Position numbers and translations under genes: made by a program
In this document: piece after piece, positions 45,271 to 54,438 of the stretch
Position numbering within the stretch: the stretch's first letter is position 1
Layout: every line of letters starts with the position of its first letter
Assembly: GCA_910822395.1 (NCBI GenBank)
Contig: OU365335.1
Span: 992,001-1,056,000 of the forward strand
Length of the DNA stretch: 64,000 bases
Source of the DNA: Pseudoclavibacter triregionum
Lineage (GTDB): Bacteria; Actinomycetota; Actinomycetes; Actinomycetales; Microbacteriaceae
Direction: 5' to 3'
Notes under the pieces: generated by a model
Database searches by the model: none
Told to the model about the DNA's origin: nothing
What the model saw: only the letters and a program-made list of their open reading frames with translations

Positions 45271-46479
45271 GTGCTCCGCGACCGCATCGACTCGTTCACG
45301 AGCCTCCTCGACGTCGACCTGCCGAAGCTCCCGACGACGGCGAACCGCCTCGCCGCCGCCGCGACCGTGCGCGACCTCCACCGCCTCGCGAAGCGCCGCA
45401 CCCCGAAGTTCGCCTTCGACTACGTCGAGGGCGGCGCCGGCACCGAGGCCGCCATGCGCGGCAACCTCGCGGCCTTCAACCGCACCCGCCTCCAGCCCCG
45501 CTTCCTCCGCGGCATCGGCGGCACGACGCTCGAGACCGAGCTGCTCGGACAGCGCCACAGCATGCCCGTCGGCATCGCCCCGATCGGCCTCACGGGCCTC
45601 ATGCGCGCCGACGGCGAGCTCGCGGGCGTCCGCGCCGTCGCCGCGAAGGACGTCCCCTTCGCGCTCTCGACGATGGGCACGCGCAGCATCGAGGCCGTCG
45701 CCGAGGCGGCCCCCGGCGCCCGCAAGTGGTTCCAGCTCTACGTCCGCCGCGGCCGCGAGCTCAACACGACGCTCATCGAGCGCGCCCTCGCGAACGGCTA
45801 CGACACCCTCGTCGTTACGGCCGACACGCCCGTCTCGGGCCGCCGCATCCGCGATGAGCACAACCGCCTCTCGATGCCGCCGCGCCTCAGCGTGCCGACG
45901 GTCGTCCACTCGGCCCTCCACCCCGCGTGGACCGTCGACCTCCTCCGCCATGACGCCCCGACGCTCGCGAACTTCGACCGCAGCGAGGGCACCGTCCAGG
46001 AGCTCGTCGCCTCGATGTTCGACCCCGAGCTCACGCTCGAGGACCTCGAGTGGATCCGCGAGGCGTGGCCCGGCGGCTTCGTCGTGAAGGGCGTCCTCGC
46101 CCCCGAGGACGCCGTCCGGCTCAAGGACGCCGGCGTCGACGCCGTCTGGATCTCGAACCACGGCGGCCGCCAGCTCGACCGCTCGGTCGCCCCGATCGAC
46201 GCGCTCCCCGCCGTCCGCGCCGCCGTCGGCGAGGAGCTGCCGCTCTTTCTCGACTCGGGCGTGCGCACGGGCACCGACGTCGCGACCGCGATCGCCCTCG
46301 GCGCCGACTTCGTCTTCCTCGGCCGCGCCTACCTGTACGGCCTCATGGCCGGCGGGCAGGCCGGCGTCGAGCGCGCGCTCGAGCTCATCGGCATCGAGAC
46401 CCGCAACGCCATGCAGCTGCTCGGCGTCGGCTCGGTCGCCGAGCTGCGCGAGCAGGGCCCGGAGCTCGTCGTCCGCTAG
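45271..46479 (+). CDS. FMN-dependent alpha-hydroxy-acid dehydrogenase/oxidase (LldD-like)
   Basis: This 402-residue TIM-barrel flavoenzyme has RTPKFAFDYVEGGAGTEAAMRGN, MPVGIAPIGLTGLM, FQLYVRRG, VTADTPVSGRRIRDEHN, VKGVLAPEDAVRLKDAGVDAVWISNHGGRQLDRSVAPIDAL with the catalytic His, and LDSGVRTGTDVATAIALGADFVFLGRAYLYGL. Family members oxidise L-lactate, glycolate or mandelate, and sequence alone does not decide. GTG 45271 has AGGAAGGA about 6 nt upstream. It is cotranscribed with an MHS transporter. Confidence 0.92.
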   Translation: MLRDRIDSFTSLLDVDLPKLPTTANRLAAAATVRDLHRLAKRRTPKFAFDYVEGGAGTEAAMRGNLAAFNRTRLQPRFLRGIGGTTLETELLGQRHSMPVGIAPIGLTGLMRADGELAGVRAVAAKDVPFALSTMGTRSIEAVAEAAPGARKWFQLYVRRGRELNTTLIERALANGYDTLVVTADTPVSGRRIRDEHNRLSMPPRLSVPTVVHSALHPAWTVDLLRHDAPTLANFDRSEGTVQELVASMFDPELTLEDLEWIREAWPGGFVVKGVLAPEDAVRLKDAGVDAVWISNHGGRQLDRSVAPIDALPAVRAAVGEELPLFLDSGVRTGTDVATAIALGADFVFLGRAYLYGLMAGGQAGVERALELIGIETRNAMQLLGVGSVAELREQGPELVVR

Positions 46480-46568
46480 GACGCGCCGCCCGCCGAGACC
46501 GCCCACCACAGCCCCACCATCCCCGCCATCCCGCCGCCATCCCGCCACGACGACGTGCAAGGACCACG

Positions 46569-47972
46569 ATGACGAACCCGCTCTACCCCGACCCCGCCGC
46601 CCCCGTGGAGGCCGCCGCCCGCGACGGCAAGCTCGCGCCCGACGCCCGCCGGGCCGTGCTCGCCGCCTGGGCCGGCACGATCATCGAGTGGTACGACTAC
46701 GCGCTCTTCGGCGCCGCCTCGGCCCTCGTCATCGGTCCCCTGTTCTTCCCCAAGGACGACCCCGACGCGCAGGCGCTGCTCTCCTTCGCGACCTTCGCCG
46801 TCGGCTTCGCCGCGCGCCCGCTCGGCGGCTTCATCATCAGCCACCTCGGCGACCGCATCGGCCGCAAGCCGGCCATGCTCCTCACGATCATCCTCATGGG
46901 CATCGCGACGGTCGGCATGGGCCTCCTGCCCGGCACGGCGCAGATCGGCATCTGGGCGCCGATCATGCTCGTGCTCTTCCGCCTCATCCAGGGCTTCGGC
47001 GCCGGCGCCGAGCTCGCGGGCGCGCTCACGCTCGTCTCCGAGTACACGCCGCAGAAGCGCCGCGGCTTCTTCATCGGCCTCGTCACGACCGGCGCCCCCG
47101 GCGGCGCCTTCCTCGCGACGCTCGCCTTCGCCTTCGCCTCGATGATCCCCGGCGACGTGCTGCTCGCGTGGGCCTGGCGCATCCCGTTCCTCATCTCGGG
47201 CGTCCTCTTCTTCGTCGCGATGTACATCCGCAACCGCCTCGAGGAGACGCCCGCCTACGCGGCCGCCGTCGAGGCGCGCGACCAGGCCGCCCGCGCGAAC
47301 CGCGTGCCGCTCGGCCAGGTCTTCACGAAGAGCCCGCGCCAGTTCCTCGCCGGCTTCATGAGCGTCACCGGCCACAACGTCATGAACTACGTGCTCTCGG
47401 CGTTCGCCCTCGGCTACCTCACGAACACGGTGAAGATGGATCGCATGGAGGCCCTCACGGCCGTCCTCGTCGCCTCGTTCATCGCCGCGGTCGTCCCGCC
47501 CTTCGGCGGCATCATCGCCGACCGCATCGGCGTGCGGAAGATGGTCGCCTTCGGCGGCCTCGCGGGCGCGGCCCTCGCGTACCCGCTCTTCCTCTCGCTC
47601 CAGTCGGGCAGCATGTGGCTCGCGATGCTCGGCATGAGCGCCGCCGGCATCTTCGCCATGGGCGCCACCTCGCCCGGCACCTCGACGTTCCTCCCGAACC
47701 TCTTCCCGACGCGCTACCGCTTCACGGGCGTCGCCGCGGCGCGCGAGCTCAACGGCGCGATCGTCGCGGGCCCGACCCCGTTCATCGCGACCTGGCTCGT
47801 GCAGCAGGCCGGCGGCGGCGTGGGCCTCGTCACGGCCTTCCTCGCCGTGGCCGCGCTCATCACCTTCGCGTCCGTGTTCGTCGCGGGCCGCTCGGGCGAC
47901 GCGGCGCCGGCCGAGGACGCCGACGCGCAGCGCGCCGTCGAGGCGGAGACGACCGAGGCGGCCGTCCGCTAG
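46569..47972 (+). CDS. MHS-family organic-acid:proton symporter (MFS)
   Basis: This 467-residue MFS protein has the metabolite:H+ symporter features: AAWAGTIIEWYDYALFGAASALV, FFPKDDPDAQALLSFATFAVGFAARPLGGFIISHLGDRIGRKPAML, RLIQGFGAGAELAGALTLVSEYTPQKRRGFF, and a second-half ADRIGVRK. Relatives carry citrate, alpha-ketoglutarate, shikimate or aromatic acids. Being in one operon with the hydroxy-acid oxidase, it likely imports that enzyme's substrate. AAGGA precedes the ATG. Confidence 0.93.
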   Translation: MTNPLYPDPAAPVEAAARDGKLAPDARRAVLAAWAGTIIEWYDYALFGAASALVIGPLFFPKDDPDAQALLSFATFAVGFAARPLGGFIISHLGDRIGRKPAMLLTIILMGIATVGMGLLPGTAQIGIWAPIMLVLFRLIQGFGAGAELAGALTLVSEYTPQKRRGFFIGLVTTGAPGGAFLATLAFAFASMIPGDVLLAWAWRIPFLISGVLFFVAMYIRNRLEETPAYAAAVEARDQAARANRVPLGQVFTKSPRQFLAGFMSVTGHNVMNYVLSAFALGYLTNTVKMDRMEALTAVLVASFIAAVVPPFGGIIADRIGVRKMVAFGGLAGAALAYPLFLSLQSGSMWLAMLGMSAAGIFAMGATSPGTSTFLPNLFPTRYRFTGVAAARELNGAIVAGPTPFIATWLVQQAGGGVGLVTAFLAVAALITFASVFVAGRSGDAAPAEDADAQRAVEAETTEAAVR

Positions 47973-48143
47973 CCGGAACGGACGCCCGGGTCGGAGAGAC
48001 CCGGCGGGGCGGGAGCGGTCGGGGGGCCGCGCCCGCCCCGTCGTCATGCGGGGCGGATGCCGATCTCCCGCGGCGGCCCGGATGCCGCGCCGCCCGCCCC
48101 CGCTACCATCGAGGCGACCGCCCGCCGCAGCCCGAGGAGCCCC

Positions 48144-48785
48144 ATGGCCAAGCTCTACTTCCGCTACGGCGCGATGAACTCGGGCAAGTCGAGCGCGCTG
48201 CTGCAGGCCGCCTTCAACTACGAGGAGCGCGGGCACCGCGTCCTCCTCGCGAAGCCCGCCATCGACACGAAGGGCGACCGGAGCGTCTCGAGCCGCCTCG
48301 GCCTCACGCGCGAGGTCGACCTGCTCGTGCGCCCGGCCGACGAGCTCCGCGCCATGGTGCTCGAGGCGCAGACCGACGGGCCCGACCCAGACGCCGGCGC
48401 GCGCGCGGCGCCCCGCCCGGTGTCGTGCGTGCTCGTCGACGAAGCGCAGTTCCTCTCGCCGCGGCAGATCGACGACCTCTTCCGGGTCGCCGTCATCGAC
48501 GGCATCCCGGTCATGGCGTACGGCATCCGCACCGACTTCCAGACCGTCGCCTTCCCCGGCAGCCAGCGCCTCCTCGAGATCGCCCACTCGCTCGAGGAGC
48601 TCAAGACGATCTGCCGCTGCGGGCGGAAGGCCGTCTTCAACGCGCGCCTCCTCGACGGCCGCTTCGTCTTCGACGGCGCCCAGGTCGCGATCGACCACGT
48701 CGGCGAGGTCACCTACGAGTCGATGTGCGGCGCGTGCTACCTCGAGGCGTCCGGCGGGCGGCTCGCGAGCGACCTGCGAGCGTAG
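48144..48785 (+). CDS. tdk: Thymidine kinase (type II)
   Basis: Tdk phosphorylates thymidine in nucleoside salvage. The 213-residue enzyme has P-loop YFRYGAMNSGKSSALL, the catalytic-site VLVDEAQFLSPRQID, YGIRTDFQTVAFPGSQRLLEIA lasso, and a zinc site of four Cys (ICRCGRKA and MCGACY). GAGGAG lies 4 nt before the ATG at 48144; an in-frame ATG at 48057 would add a non-family Pro/Ala tail. Confidence 0.96.
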   Translation: MAKLYFRYGAMNSGKSSALLQAAFNYEERGHRVLLAKPAIDTKGDRSVSSRLGLTREVDLLVRPADELRAMVLEAQTDGPDPDAGARAAPRPVSCVLVDEAQFLSPRQIDDLFRVAVIDGIPVMAYGIRTDFQTVAFPGSQRLLEIAHSLEELKTICRCGRKAVFNARLLDGRFVFDGAQVAIDHVGEVTYESMCGACYLEASGGRLASDLRA

Positions 48786-48932
48786 GCGCGCCAGCGCCCG
48801 CGCCGTTGCACGCCCCCGCCCGGGGTCCGCGCCGGATCGTCAGGAAACATGCCGCCTCGATGCGGTGGAATGGCGCTGCGGCCGCGGCCATCCGCCGACC
48901 GCCGCCAGCACGCTCGTGGAAGGAGCCGCATC

Positions 48933-49556
48933 ATGACCGATGAGCAGCAGACGGAGCCCGGCCAGGGCTCGACCTCGGTCGTCGTGGAGCGTGACATCAG
49001 CGCCCCCGCCGCCCAGATCTTCGCCGTCCTCGCCGACCCCCGCCTCCACCCGGGCGCGGACGGCATGGGCATCGTCGTCTCGAGCGAGGACGGCCCCATC
49101 ACCGCGACCGGCCAGCGCTTCACCACGCAGATGCACCACGAGAGCCAGGGCGGCGACTACACGATGGAGAACACCGTCACCGCCTTCGAGCAGGACCGCG
49201 AGATCGGCTGGGCCCCGGGCCGCTCCGGCGAGGCCCCCGGCGGGTGGACCTGGACCTGGAAGCTCGAGCCGCTCGACGTCGGCACGACCCGGGTGCGCCT
49301 CGCCTACGACTGGTCGGGCGCCTCGGAGGAGGCGAAGGCGCAGATCCCGTTCCCGCCGTTCCCGCGCGAGGCCTTCGAGGCGTCGCTCGCGAAGCTCGCC
49401 GAGACCGTCGAGGGCGCGCAGCCGGGCGGCATGCAGTCGATCGTCGCCCCGGGCGCCGCGCCCGGCGCCGCGACGACGCTCGCGGGCAACGTGGCCGCCG
49501 CCGACGTCACGACGCCGCGCGAATTCGACTCCTCGGCCGAGGGGCGCCGCCGATGA
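48933..49556 (+). CDS. SRPBCC (START/polyketide-cyclase fold) protein 1
   Basis: This 207-residue protein has a ligand-cavity fold pattern: SVVVERDISAPAAQIFAVLADPRLHPGADG, FTTQMHHESQGGDYTMENTVTAFEQDREIGWAPG, and WTWTWKLEPLDVGTTRVRLAYDWSG. The last 40 residues are an Ala/Gly-rich tail. The ligand is unknown. AAGGAG lies 9 nt before the ATG. It overlaps the next gene, which encodes a clear paralogue. Confidence 0.85.
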   Translation: MTDEQQTEPGQGSTSVVVERDISAPAAQIFAVLADPRLHPGADGMGIVVSSEDGPITATGQRFTTQMHHESQGGDYTMENTVTAFEQDREIGWAPGRSGEAPGGWTWTWKLEPLDVGTTRVRLAYDWSGASEEAKAQIPFPPFPREAFEASLAKLAETVEGAQPGGMQSIVAPGAAPGAATTLAGNVAAADVTTPREFDSSAEGRRR

Positions 49557-50314
49557 CGGGCCGCCACGCGGGCGAGGCCGAGCCGGACGCCGTCGGACAG
49601 CAGGGCGGCGCCGAGCAGGCCGCCGCGCCCGTCCGCGAGGCCCCGCTCATCGGCGACCCCGCCACGGCCTTCCGCGCCGAGGACAGCCACCTCGTCACCG
49701 GCGAGGCCGTCCAGGCGCGCGAGTCGGAGGTGCGCCCCGAGGCGCCGAGCGGCGCCGACCTCGAGGTCATCACCGGCTCGATCGACCTGCGCCACCTGCT
49801 CGACCCGGGCGCCAGCGAGTCGGCCTCGCTCGACCACCACATCGCCCGGGCGACCCGGCGCATCCGCGCGACGCCGCACGAGGTGTTCGCCGTCCTCCAG
49901 GACCCGACGCGCCACCACGAGCTCGAGGCGAAGGGGATGATCGTCGAGCCGCTCACCACGGAGCCCATCGCCGCCGAGGGCCAGGTCTTCTCGATGGCCA
50001 TGCACGTCGACTGGCTCGGCGACTACATCATGGACAACCACGTCACCGAGTTCGAGCAGGACCGCGTCATCGCGTGGAAGCCCGCCCGCCGCGGCCGGGA
50101 CGACGAGCGCACCGAGCCCGTCGGCTTCCGCTGGCGCTGGAGCCTCGAGCCCGCCGAGGGCGGCGAGACCGAGGCGACGCTCGAGTACGACTGGCTCGAC
50201 ATCGAGAACGAGAAGTTCCTCGCAAAGCGCGAGTGGCCGCAGTTCCCGGTCGAGCACTTCGTCGCCTCGGTGCGCGCGCTCGCGGCGGCCGCCGAGGGGC
50301 ACGATGCCTCCTAG
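49553..50314 (+). CDS. SRPBCC protein 2, paralogue with N-terminal extension
   Basis: This 253-residue protein's C-terminal 160 residues repeat the pattern of its neighbour: HHIARATRRIRATPHEVFAVLQDPTRHHELEAKG, FSMAMHVDWLGDYIMDNHVTEFEQDRVIAWKPA, and FRWRWSLEPAEGGETEATLEYDW. The first 90 residues are an acidic, low-complexity extension. The start overlaps the upstream stop (ATGA). A tandem duplication giving a heterodimer or two related ligand-binding proteins is likely; function is not known. Confidence 0.85.
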   Translation: MTGRHAGEAEPDAVGQQGGAEQAAAPVREAPLIGDPATAFRAEDSHLVTGEAVQARESEVRPEAPSGADLEVITGSIDLRHLLDPGASESASLDHHIARATRRIRATPHEVFAVLQDPTRHHELEAKGMIVEPLTTEPIAAEGQVFSMAMHVDWLGDYIMDNHVTEFEQDRVIAWKPARRGRDDERTEPVGFRWRWSLEPAEGGETEATLEYDWLDIENEKFLAKREWPQFPVEHFVASVRALAAAAEGHDAS

Positions 50315-50351
50315 GCCGACCCTGCGCCCAGCCGCTCGGGCCGCGCCCGGA

Positions 50352-50389
50352 ACGACGAAGCCCCCGCCATCCGGCGGGGGCTTCGTCGT
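50352..50389. terminator. Bidirectional 17-bp terminator
   Basis: A 17-bp perfect stem (50352-50368 with 50373-50389) closes loop ATCC. It serves the SRPBCC operon on plus and tRNA-Pro on minus. Confidence 0.9.
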
Positions 50390-50394
50390 GGTGG

Positions 50395-50468
50395 TCGGGA
50401 TGACAGGATTTGAACCTGCGACCTCCTCGTCCCGAACGAGGCGCGCTACCAAGCTGCGCCACATCCCG
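50395..50468 (-). tRNA. tRNA-Pro (CGG anticodon)
   Basis: A 74-nt cloverleaf on the minus strand has acceptor CGGGATG/CATCCCG, anticodon stem CCTCG/CGAGG with loop TTCGGGA (anticodon CGG), and T arm GCAGGTTCAAATCCTGT. Confidence 0.96.
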
Positions 50469-50544
50469 ATGCTCCGCGCGCGGCGGAACTCAGCAAGGAT
50501 AGCCGATTCCGAGCGCCCCTGTCACCTTGCGCGAGTCGCGGACC

Positions 50545-51600
50545 TCAGCCCCGGCGCGCGACGAGCGTCACGAGCGTCGCCTCCGGGGCGGCGGCGAGCC
50601 GGAAGGGGGCGAAGGGTGAGGTGCCGAGCCCGCCGGAGACGTGGAGCAGGCCGTCCGTGCGGGCGGCGCCGGCGGCGTGGCCGGACTCGCCCCGGGCGAC
50701 CGCGGCGGCGTCGCGGAGGGCGATGGCGGCAGGGGAGGAGGCGTCCGACATCTCGGAGACGGTCCAGCCGCTCAGCCCCTTCACCTGGGCGGGCGGCAGA
50801 TCGCAGTTCGTGACGATCGCGCCGTAGCCGGGCACGCAGACCTGCCCGCCGTGCGTGTGGCCGGCGAAGACGAGCGAGGAGCCGTGCCGCACGAGCACGT
50901 CGACGGCCTCGCGGTAGGGGGCGTGGACGGCGCCGAGGCGGACGTCCGGCTCCGGGCCCTCGGCGTCGAGGCGCATGAGCGCGGCGAGCGCCTCCTCGGG
51001 CCGCTCGCGCTTGATGTGCGGGTCGGCGAGGCCCACCCAGCGGATGCGCCGCCCCGCCGCGACGACGTCGGCGGCCGAGTTGTCGAGCATCGCCCAGCCC
51101 ATCTCGTCGCGGAGCATGGCGTCCATCGACTCGTGGTCGAGCACGGGCGCCGTCATCTTCTTCCGCTTCCCCGTGAGGTACGAGAGCGGGTTCTTGAAGA
51201 CGGGGCCGTAGTAGTCGTTCGAGCCGTGGACGACGACGCCCGGGATGCCCTTGAACGGCGCGAGCATCTCCCGCAGCTCGGCGAGGGCGTCCGCGTGGCC
51301 GACGTTGTCGCCGGTGTTCACGACGAGGTCCGGCTCGAGGCGCGCGAGCGCGGCCACCCAGCGGCGCTTGCGGCGCTGCCAGGGCATGAGGTGGAAGTCG
51401 GAGAGGTGGAGGACGCGGATCGGCTCGGAGCCCGGCGCGAGCACCTCCGCCTCGACGTGCCGCAGCCGGAAGGCGTGCCGCTCGATCATCGACGCGTAGG
51501 CGAGCGTCGCCGTGCCGGCCCAGGCCGCGCCGAGGACGGCGACGCCCGCGCCCCGGAGGACGCGGGCGGCCGCGCTGCGCTCGCTCGAGCTACTGCGCAA
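50545..51600 (-). CDS. Membrane-anchored metallophosphoesterase
   Basis: This 351-residue protein begins with an N-terminal membrane segment (VLRGAGVAVLGAAWAGTATLAYA). The calcineurin-like domain has VLHLSDFHLMP, VVNTGDNVGHADA, VVHGSNDYYGPV (Ser-Asn-Asp where Asn-His-Glu is usual), VGLADPHI and FAGHTHGGQVCVPG. The two-metal site is mostly intact. The start is TTG at 51600, overlapping the last codons of the PBP gene by 11 nt, so expression is coupled. The same PBP-phosphoesterase pair is seen next to ponA2 in mycobacteria. Confidence 0.88.
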   Translation of the reverse strand: MRSSSSERSAAARVLRGAGVAVLGAAWAGTATLAYASMIERHAFRLRHVEAEVLAPGSEPIRVLHLSDFHLMPWQRRKRRWVAALARLEPDLVVNTGDNVGHADALAELREMLAPFKGIPGVVVHGSNDYYGPVFKNPLSYLTGKRKKMTAPVLDHESMDAMLRDEMGWAMLDNSAADVVAAGRRIRWVGLADPHIKRERPEEALAALMRLDAEGPEPDVRLGAVHAPYREAVDVLVRHGSSLVFAGHTHGGQVCVPGYGAIVTNCDLPPAQVKGLSGWTVSEMSDASSPAAIALRDAAAVARGESGHAAGAARTDGLLHVSGGLGTSPFAPFRLAAAPEATLVTLVARRG

Positions 51601-54112
51601 CGTAGATCTTCACCTCGGCGGTGCCGGGCACCTGGGCGCCCGCGGCCGGCTCCGTGCGGATGATCTGGCCCGGCTTCACGCCGCCCGAGGCGGGCTCGGT
51701 GAACTGGTAGACGGTGCCCGTGAAGCGCGCCTGCGACAGGAGCTGCACGGCCTCGTCGGGCGACTTGCCCGTGAGGTCCGGCATCGTGAGCATCGTCGCG
51801 TCGCCGCCGGCGCCCGTGGACGGGCTCAGCGTGACGGTCGTGCCGATATCGACCGAGGTGTTCGGCGAGGGGAGCTGCTGGGCGACCGTGCCGGCGGCCT
51901 GCGTCGAGGCGACGGCGGGGCCCACCGCGACGGTGAAGCCGAGCTCGGTGAGGACCTTTGTGGCCTCGTCGATCGTGCGGCCCGTGAGATCCGGGATCGT
52001 CGCCCGCGACGGCTTCGTCGTGCTCGCGGGCGGCGACGGGAAGCCCTCGCCGCCGTACGCGTTCATCGCCTGCGTCATGACCTGGTTCATGATGACGTGG
52101 CGCTCCTGGCTGGCGGTGCGGTGCTCGAGCGAGAACTCGTAGAGCGAGGCCTGGCCCGAGACGTTGCCGACCCACGTCGCGACGCCGACCTTCGAGGTGG
52201 CGCCGATGACCCAGGTCTGGATCGCGGAGTCGGTCGTTCCCGTCTTGCCGATCATCGGGACGATGCCGGGGTTCGAGGGCGCCGCCGTGCCGCCGTTCGC
52301 GGTCTGGGCCATGGCGTAGGCCACGGCCTGGGCGGTCGTCGTCGAGACGGCCTGCGTGCAGGTCGACTTCGGCGCGGGGATCTCCTGGCCGTCGCGGAGC
52401 GTGATCCGCTCGATCGCGATCGGCGTGCACGAGACGCCGCCGTTCGCGAGGGCGGCGACGGCCGTCGCCATCGAGAGCGGGGCGATCTCGTTCGTGCCGA
52501 GGATGTCCGAGGGGTAGTCGGTGTTCATCGCGCCGTCCGCTCGGTGCGCGCCGAGCGCCATGGCCGTGTCGCGGATGCGGCACTGGTCGAGCTTCTCGCC
52601 CATGGCCACGAAGGCCGTGTTGTACGAGTTGATCGTGGCCTGGAGGGCCGTGACCGTGCCGAGCCTCGCGCCGCCGTCGTTGTTCGGCGACCAGGTGCCG
52701 CCGTTCGGCTCGCCGCAGCTCGTCTTGAAGTTCGCGAGGTTGAAGGCGCGGGTCTGGGCGTTCACCGACTCGTTGAGCGAGTGGCCCGAGGCGATCCACT
52801 CGGCGAGGGTGAAGATCTTGTAGGTCGATCCCACCGCGAAGCCGGTCGAGCCGCCGTAGTTGTAGTCGGTGTTGAAGTTCACCGCGCTGTGGCCGGGCGT
52901 CGAGGCGGCCGCGTCGGTGTCGTCGAAGACCGTGTTCTGCGCCATCGCGAGGATGCGGCCGGTGCCGGCCTCGACGGCGGAGACGGCCGAGCCGATGTTC
53001 ACGCCGTCCATGTACGAGGGCACGGAGCCGTTGATCGCGGCCTGCGTCACCGCCTGCAGGTCGAGGTCGATCGTGGTGTGGATCTGGTAGCCCTTCGTCT
53101 GGAAGTTGAAGAGCCGGTCCTCGTAGGTGTCGCCGAAGGCGGGGTCGTTGAGGATGACGTTGCGGACGTAGTCGCAGAAGTACTGCGCGTTGCCCTGCGC
53201 GTTCGAGCAGCCGTGCTGGGTCGGCGTGATGTGCGGCTCGACCGGGAGGACGACCGTCGCGTCGTAGGTGGCCTTGTCGATCTTGCCCTCGTCGAGCATG
53301 CGGCCGAGCACGTAGTTGCGTCGGTCCATGTTGTTCTGGAGGTTGTCGGAGAGGTCGAGGCGGTACGCGTTCGGGTTCTGGACCGTCGCGACGAGCGAGG
53401 CCGACTCGGCGAGGGTGAGGTCCTTCGCGGGCTTGCCGAAGTAGTACTGCGCGGCTGACTCGATGCCGTAGATCGTGCCGCCGAAGAGGGCGATGTTGAG
53501 GTAGCCCTTGAGGATCTCCTGCTTCGAGTACTGGTGCTCGACGCCGATCGCGAGGCGCATCTCCTGGAGCTTGCGGCCCATCGAGGTCTCGGTCGCGTCC
53601 TCGTACGCCTGCTGGCGGAGGGTCGGGTCCTGGATCGACTCCGCGGTCTGCACGCGGACGTTGCGGACATACTGCATCGTGATCGTCGAGGCGCCGGCGC
53701 CCGAGTCGGAGATGAGCGAGGCGAAGAGCGCGCGGCCGGCGGAGATGACGTCGACGCCGCCGTGCTCGTAGAAGCGCGGGTCCTCCGTGGAGATCGCCGC
53801 GTCGATGACGTACGGGGAGATCTGGTCGAGCTCGACCTCGACGCGGTTCTGCGAGTAGAACTCCGCGAACTTCACCTCCTGGCCGCCGGAGTGCGCGAAG
53901 AGCTCCGTCTTCTGCTGGTTCTGGCCGATCTCGAGGTAGTCGGGCAGCGACTCGAAGAGGGCGATCGTGCTGTTCGCGGCGACGCCGGCGACCGCGATGA
54001 GCGGGGTCACGAGCAGGGCCACGAGGATGCCGGCGATGCCGCTCATCCCGAGCAGGCCGAGGATGCCCCCGAGGATGTTGCGGGAGGGCGCGGCGGATTC
54101 GGAGGCAGACAT
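51590..54112 (-). CDS. Class A penicillin-binding protein with PASTA domains
   Basis: This bifunctional wall synthase has 840 residues. A short cytoplasmic N-terminus leads to one membrane helix (ILGLLGMSGIAGILVALLVTPLIAVAG). The GT51 glycosyltransferase follows with STEDPRFYEHGGVD, GASTITMQYVRNV, RKLQEMRLAIGVEHQYSKQEILKGYLNIALFG and YYFGKPAKDLTLAESA. The transpeptidase has S429-T-Y-K432, SYN and KTGTTD. Two C-terminal PASTA domains start IPDLTGRTIDEATKVL and MPDLTGKSPDEAVQLL. On the minus strand TACCCT ends 7 nt before the ATG. Confidence 0.96.
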   Translation of the reverse strand: MSASESAAPSRNILGGILGLLGMSGIAGILVALLVTPLIAVAGVAANSTIALFESLPDYLEIGQNQQKTELFAHSGGQEVKFAEFYSQNRVEVELDQISPYVIDAAISTEDPRFYEHGGVDVISAGRALFASLISDSGAGASTITMQYVRNVRVQTAESIQDPTLRQQAYEDATETSMGRKLQEMRLAIGVEHQYSKQEILKGYLNIALFGGTIYGIESAAQYYFGKPAKDLTLAESASLVATVQNPNAYRLDLSDNLQNNMDRRNYVLGRMLDEGKIDKATYDATVVLPVEPHITPTQHGCSNAQGNAQYFCDYVRNVILNDPAFGDTYEDRLFNFQTKGYQIHTTIDLDLQAVTQAAINGSVPSYMDGVNIGSAVSAVEAGTGRILAMAQNTVFDDTDAAASTPGHSAVNFNTDYNYGGSTGFAVGSTYKIFTLAEWIASGHSLNESVNAQTRAFNLANFKTSCGEPNGGTWSPNNDGGARLGTVTALQATINSYNTAFVAMGEKLDQCRIRDTAMALGAHRADGAMNTDYPSDILGTNEIAPLSMATAVAALANGGVSCTPIAIERITLRDGQEIPAPKSTCTQAVSTTTAQAVAYAMAQTANGGTAAPSNPGIVPMIGKTGTTDSAIQTWVIGATSKVGVATWVGNVSGQASLYEFSLEHRTASQERHVIMNQVMTQAMNAYGGEGFPSPPASTTKPSRATIPDLTGRTIDEATKVLTELGFTVAVGPAVASTQAAGTVAQQLPSPNTSVDIGTTVTLSPSTGAGGDATMLTMPDLTGKSPDEAVQLLSQARFTGTVYQFTEPASGGVKPGQIIRTEPAAGAQVPGTAEVKIYVAQ

Positions 54113-54119
54113 AGACTCC

Positions 54120-54125
54120 AGGGTA
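54120..54125 (-). promoter_or_regulatory. -10 hexamer TACCCT of the PBP gene
   Basis: On the minus strand TACCCT is followed by 7 nt (GGAGTCT) and ATG 54112. Confidence 0.55.
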
Positions 54126-54255
54126 GATCACGGGTCCCTATCGGGGCAGTGTGAGGTTCGGCTCGGCCCCGGACCCGCGCGGCCTCCGGGATCCGCCGCA
54201 TCGACGCGGCGCGGCGGCCGGCCGCGGGCGCCCGTCGCCAGCATGAGGAGCGCAT

Positions 54256-54438
54256 ATGACGACGTGGGAGTACTTCATCACCCCGCTGCCCCTGCACACG
54301 CCCGGCGTGGTGCTCAACAACTGGGGCAAGCAGGGCTGGGAGCTCGTCCAGATCGCGACCGGGCCCGAGGGCGGCTCGGTCGCCTACATGAAGCGCCCGA
54401 TCGCCGACGCGGCGACGGACGCGGAGGCGGGCAAGTGA
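54256..54438 (+). CDS. DUF4177-like small protein
   Basis: The 60-residue product (WEYFITPLPLHTPGVVLNNWGKQGWELVQIA) matches the small DUF4177 family, defined by a two-stranded core with GKQGWELV. In mycobacteria a homologue sits in the same position beside the RidA-like gene. The role is unknown. GAGGAG precedes the ATG, and its stop overlaps the GTG of the next gene. Confidence 0.85.
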   Translation: MTTWEYFITPLPLHTPGVVLNNWGKQGWELVQIATGPEGGSVAYMKRPIADAATDAEAGK

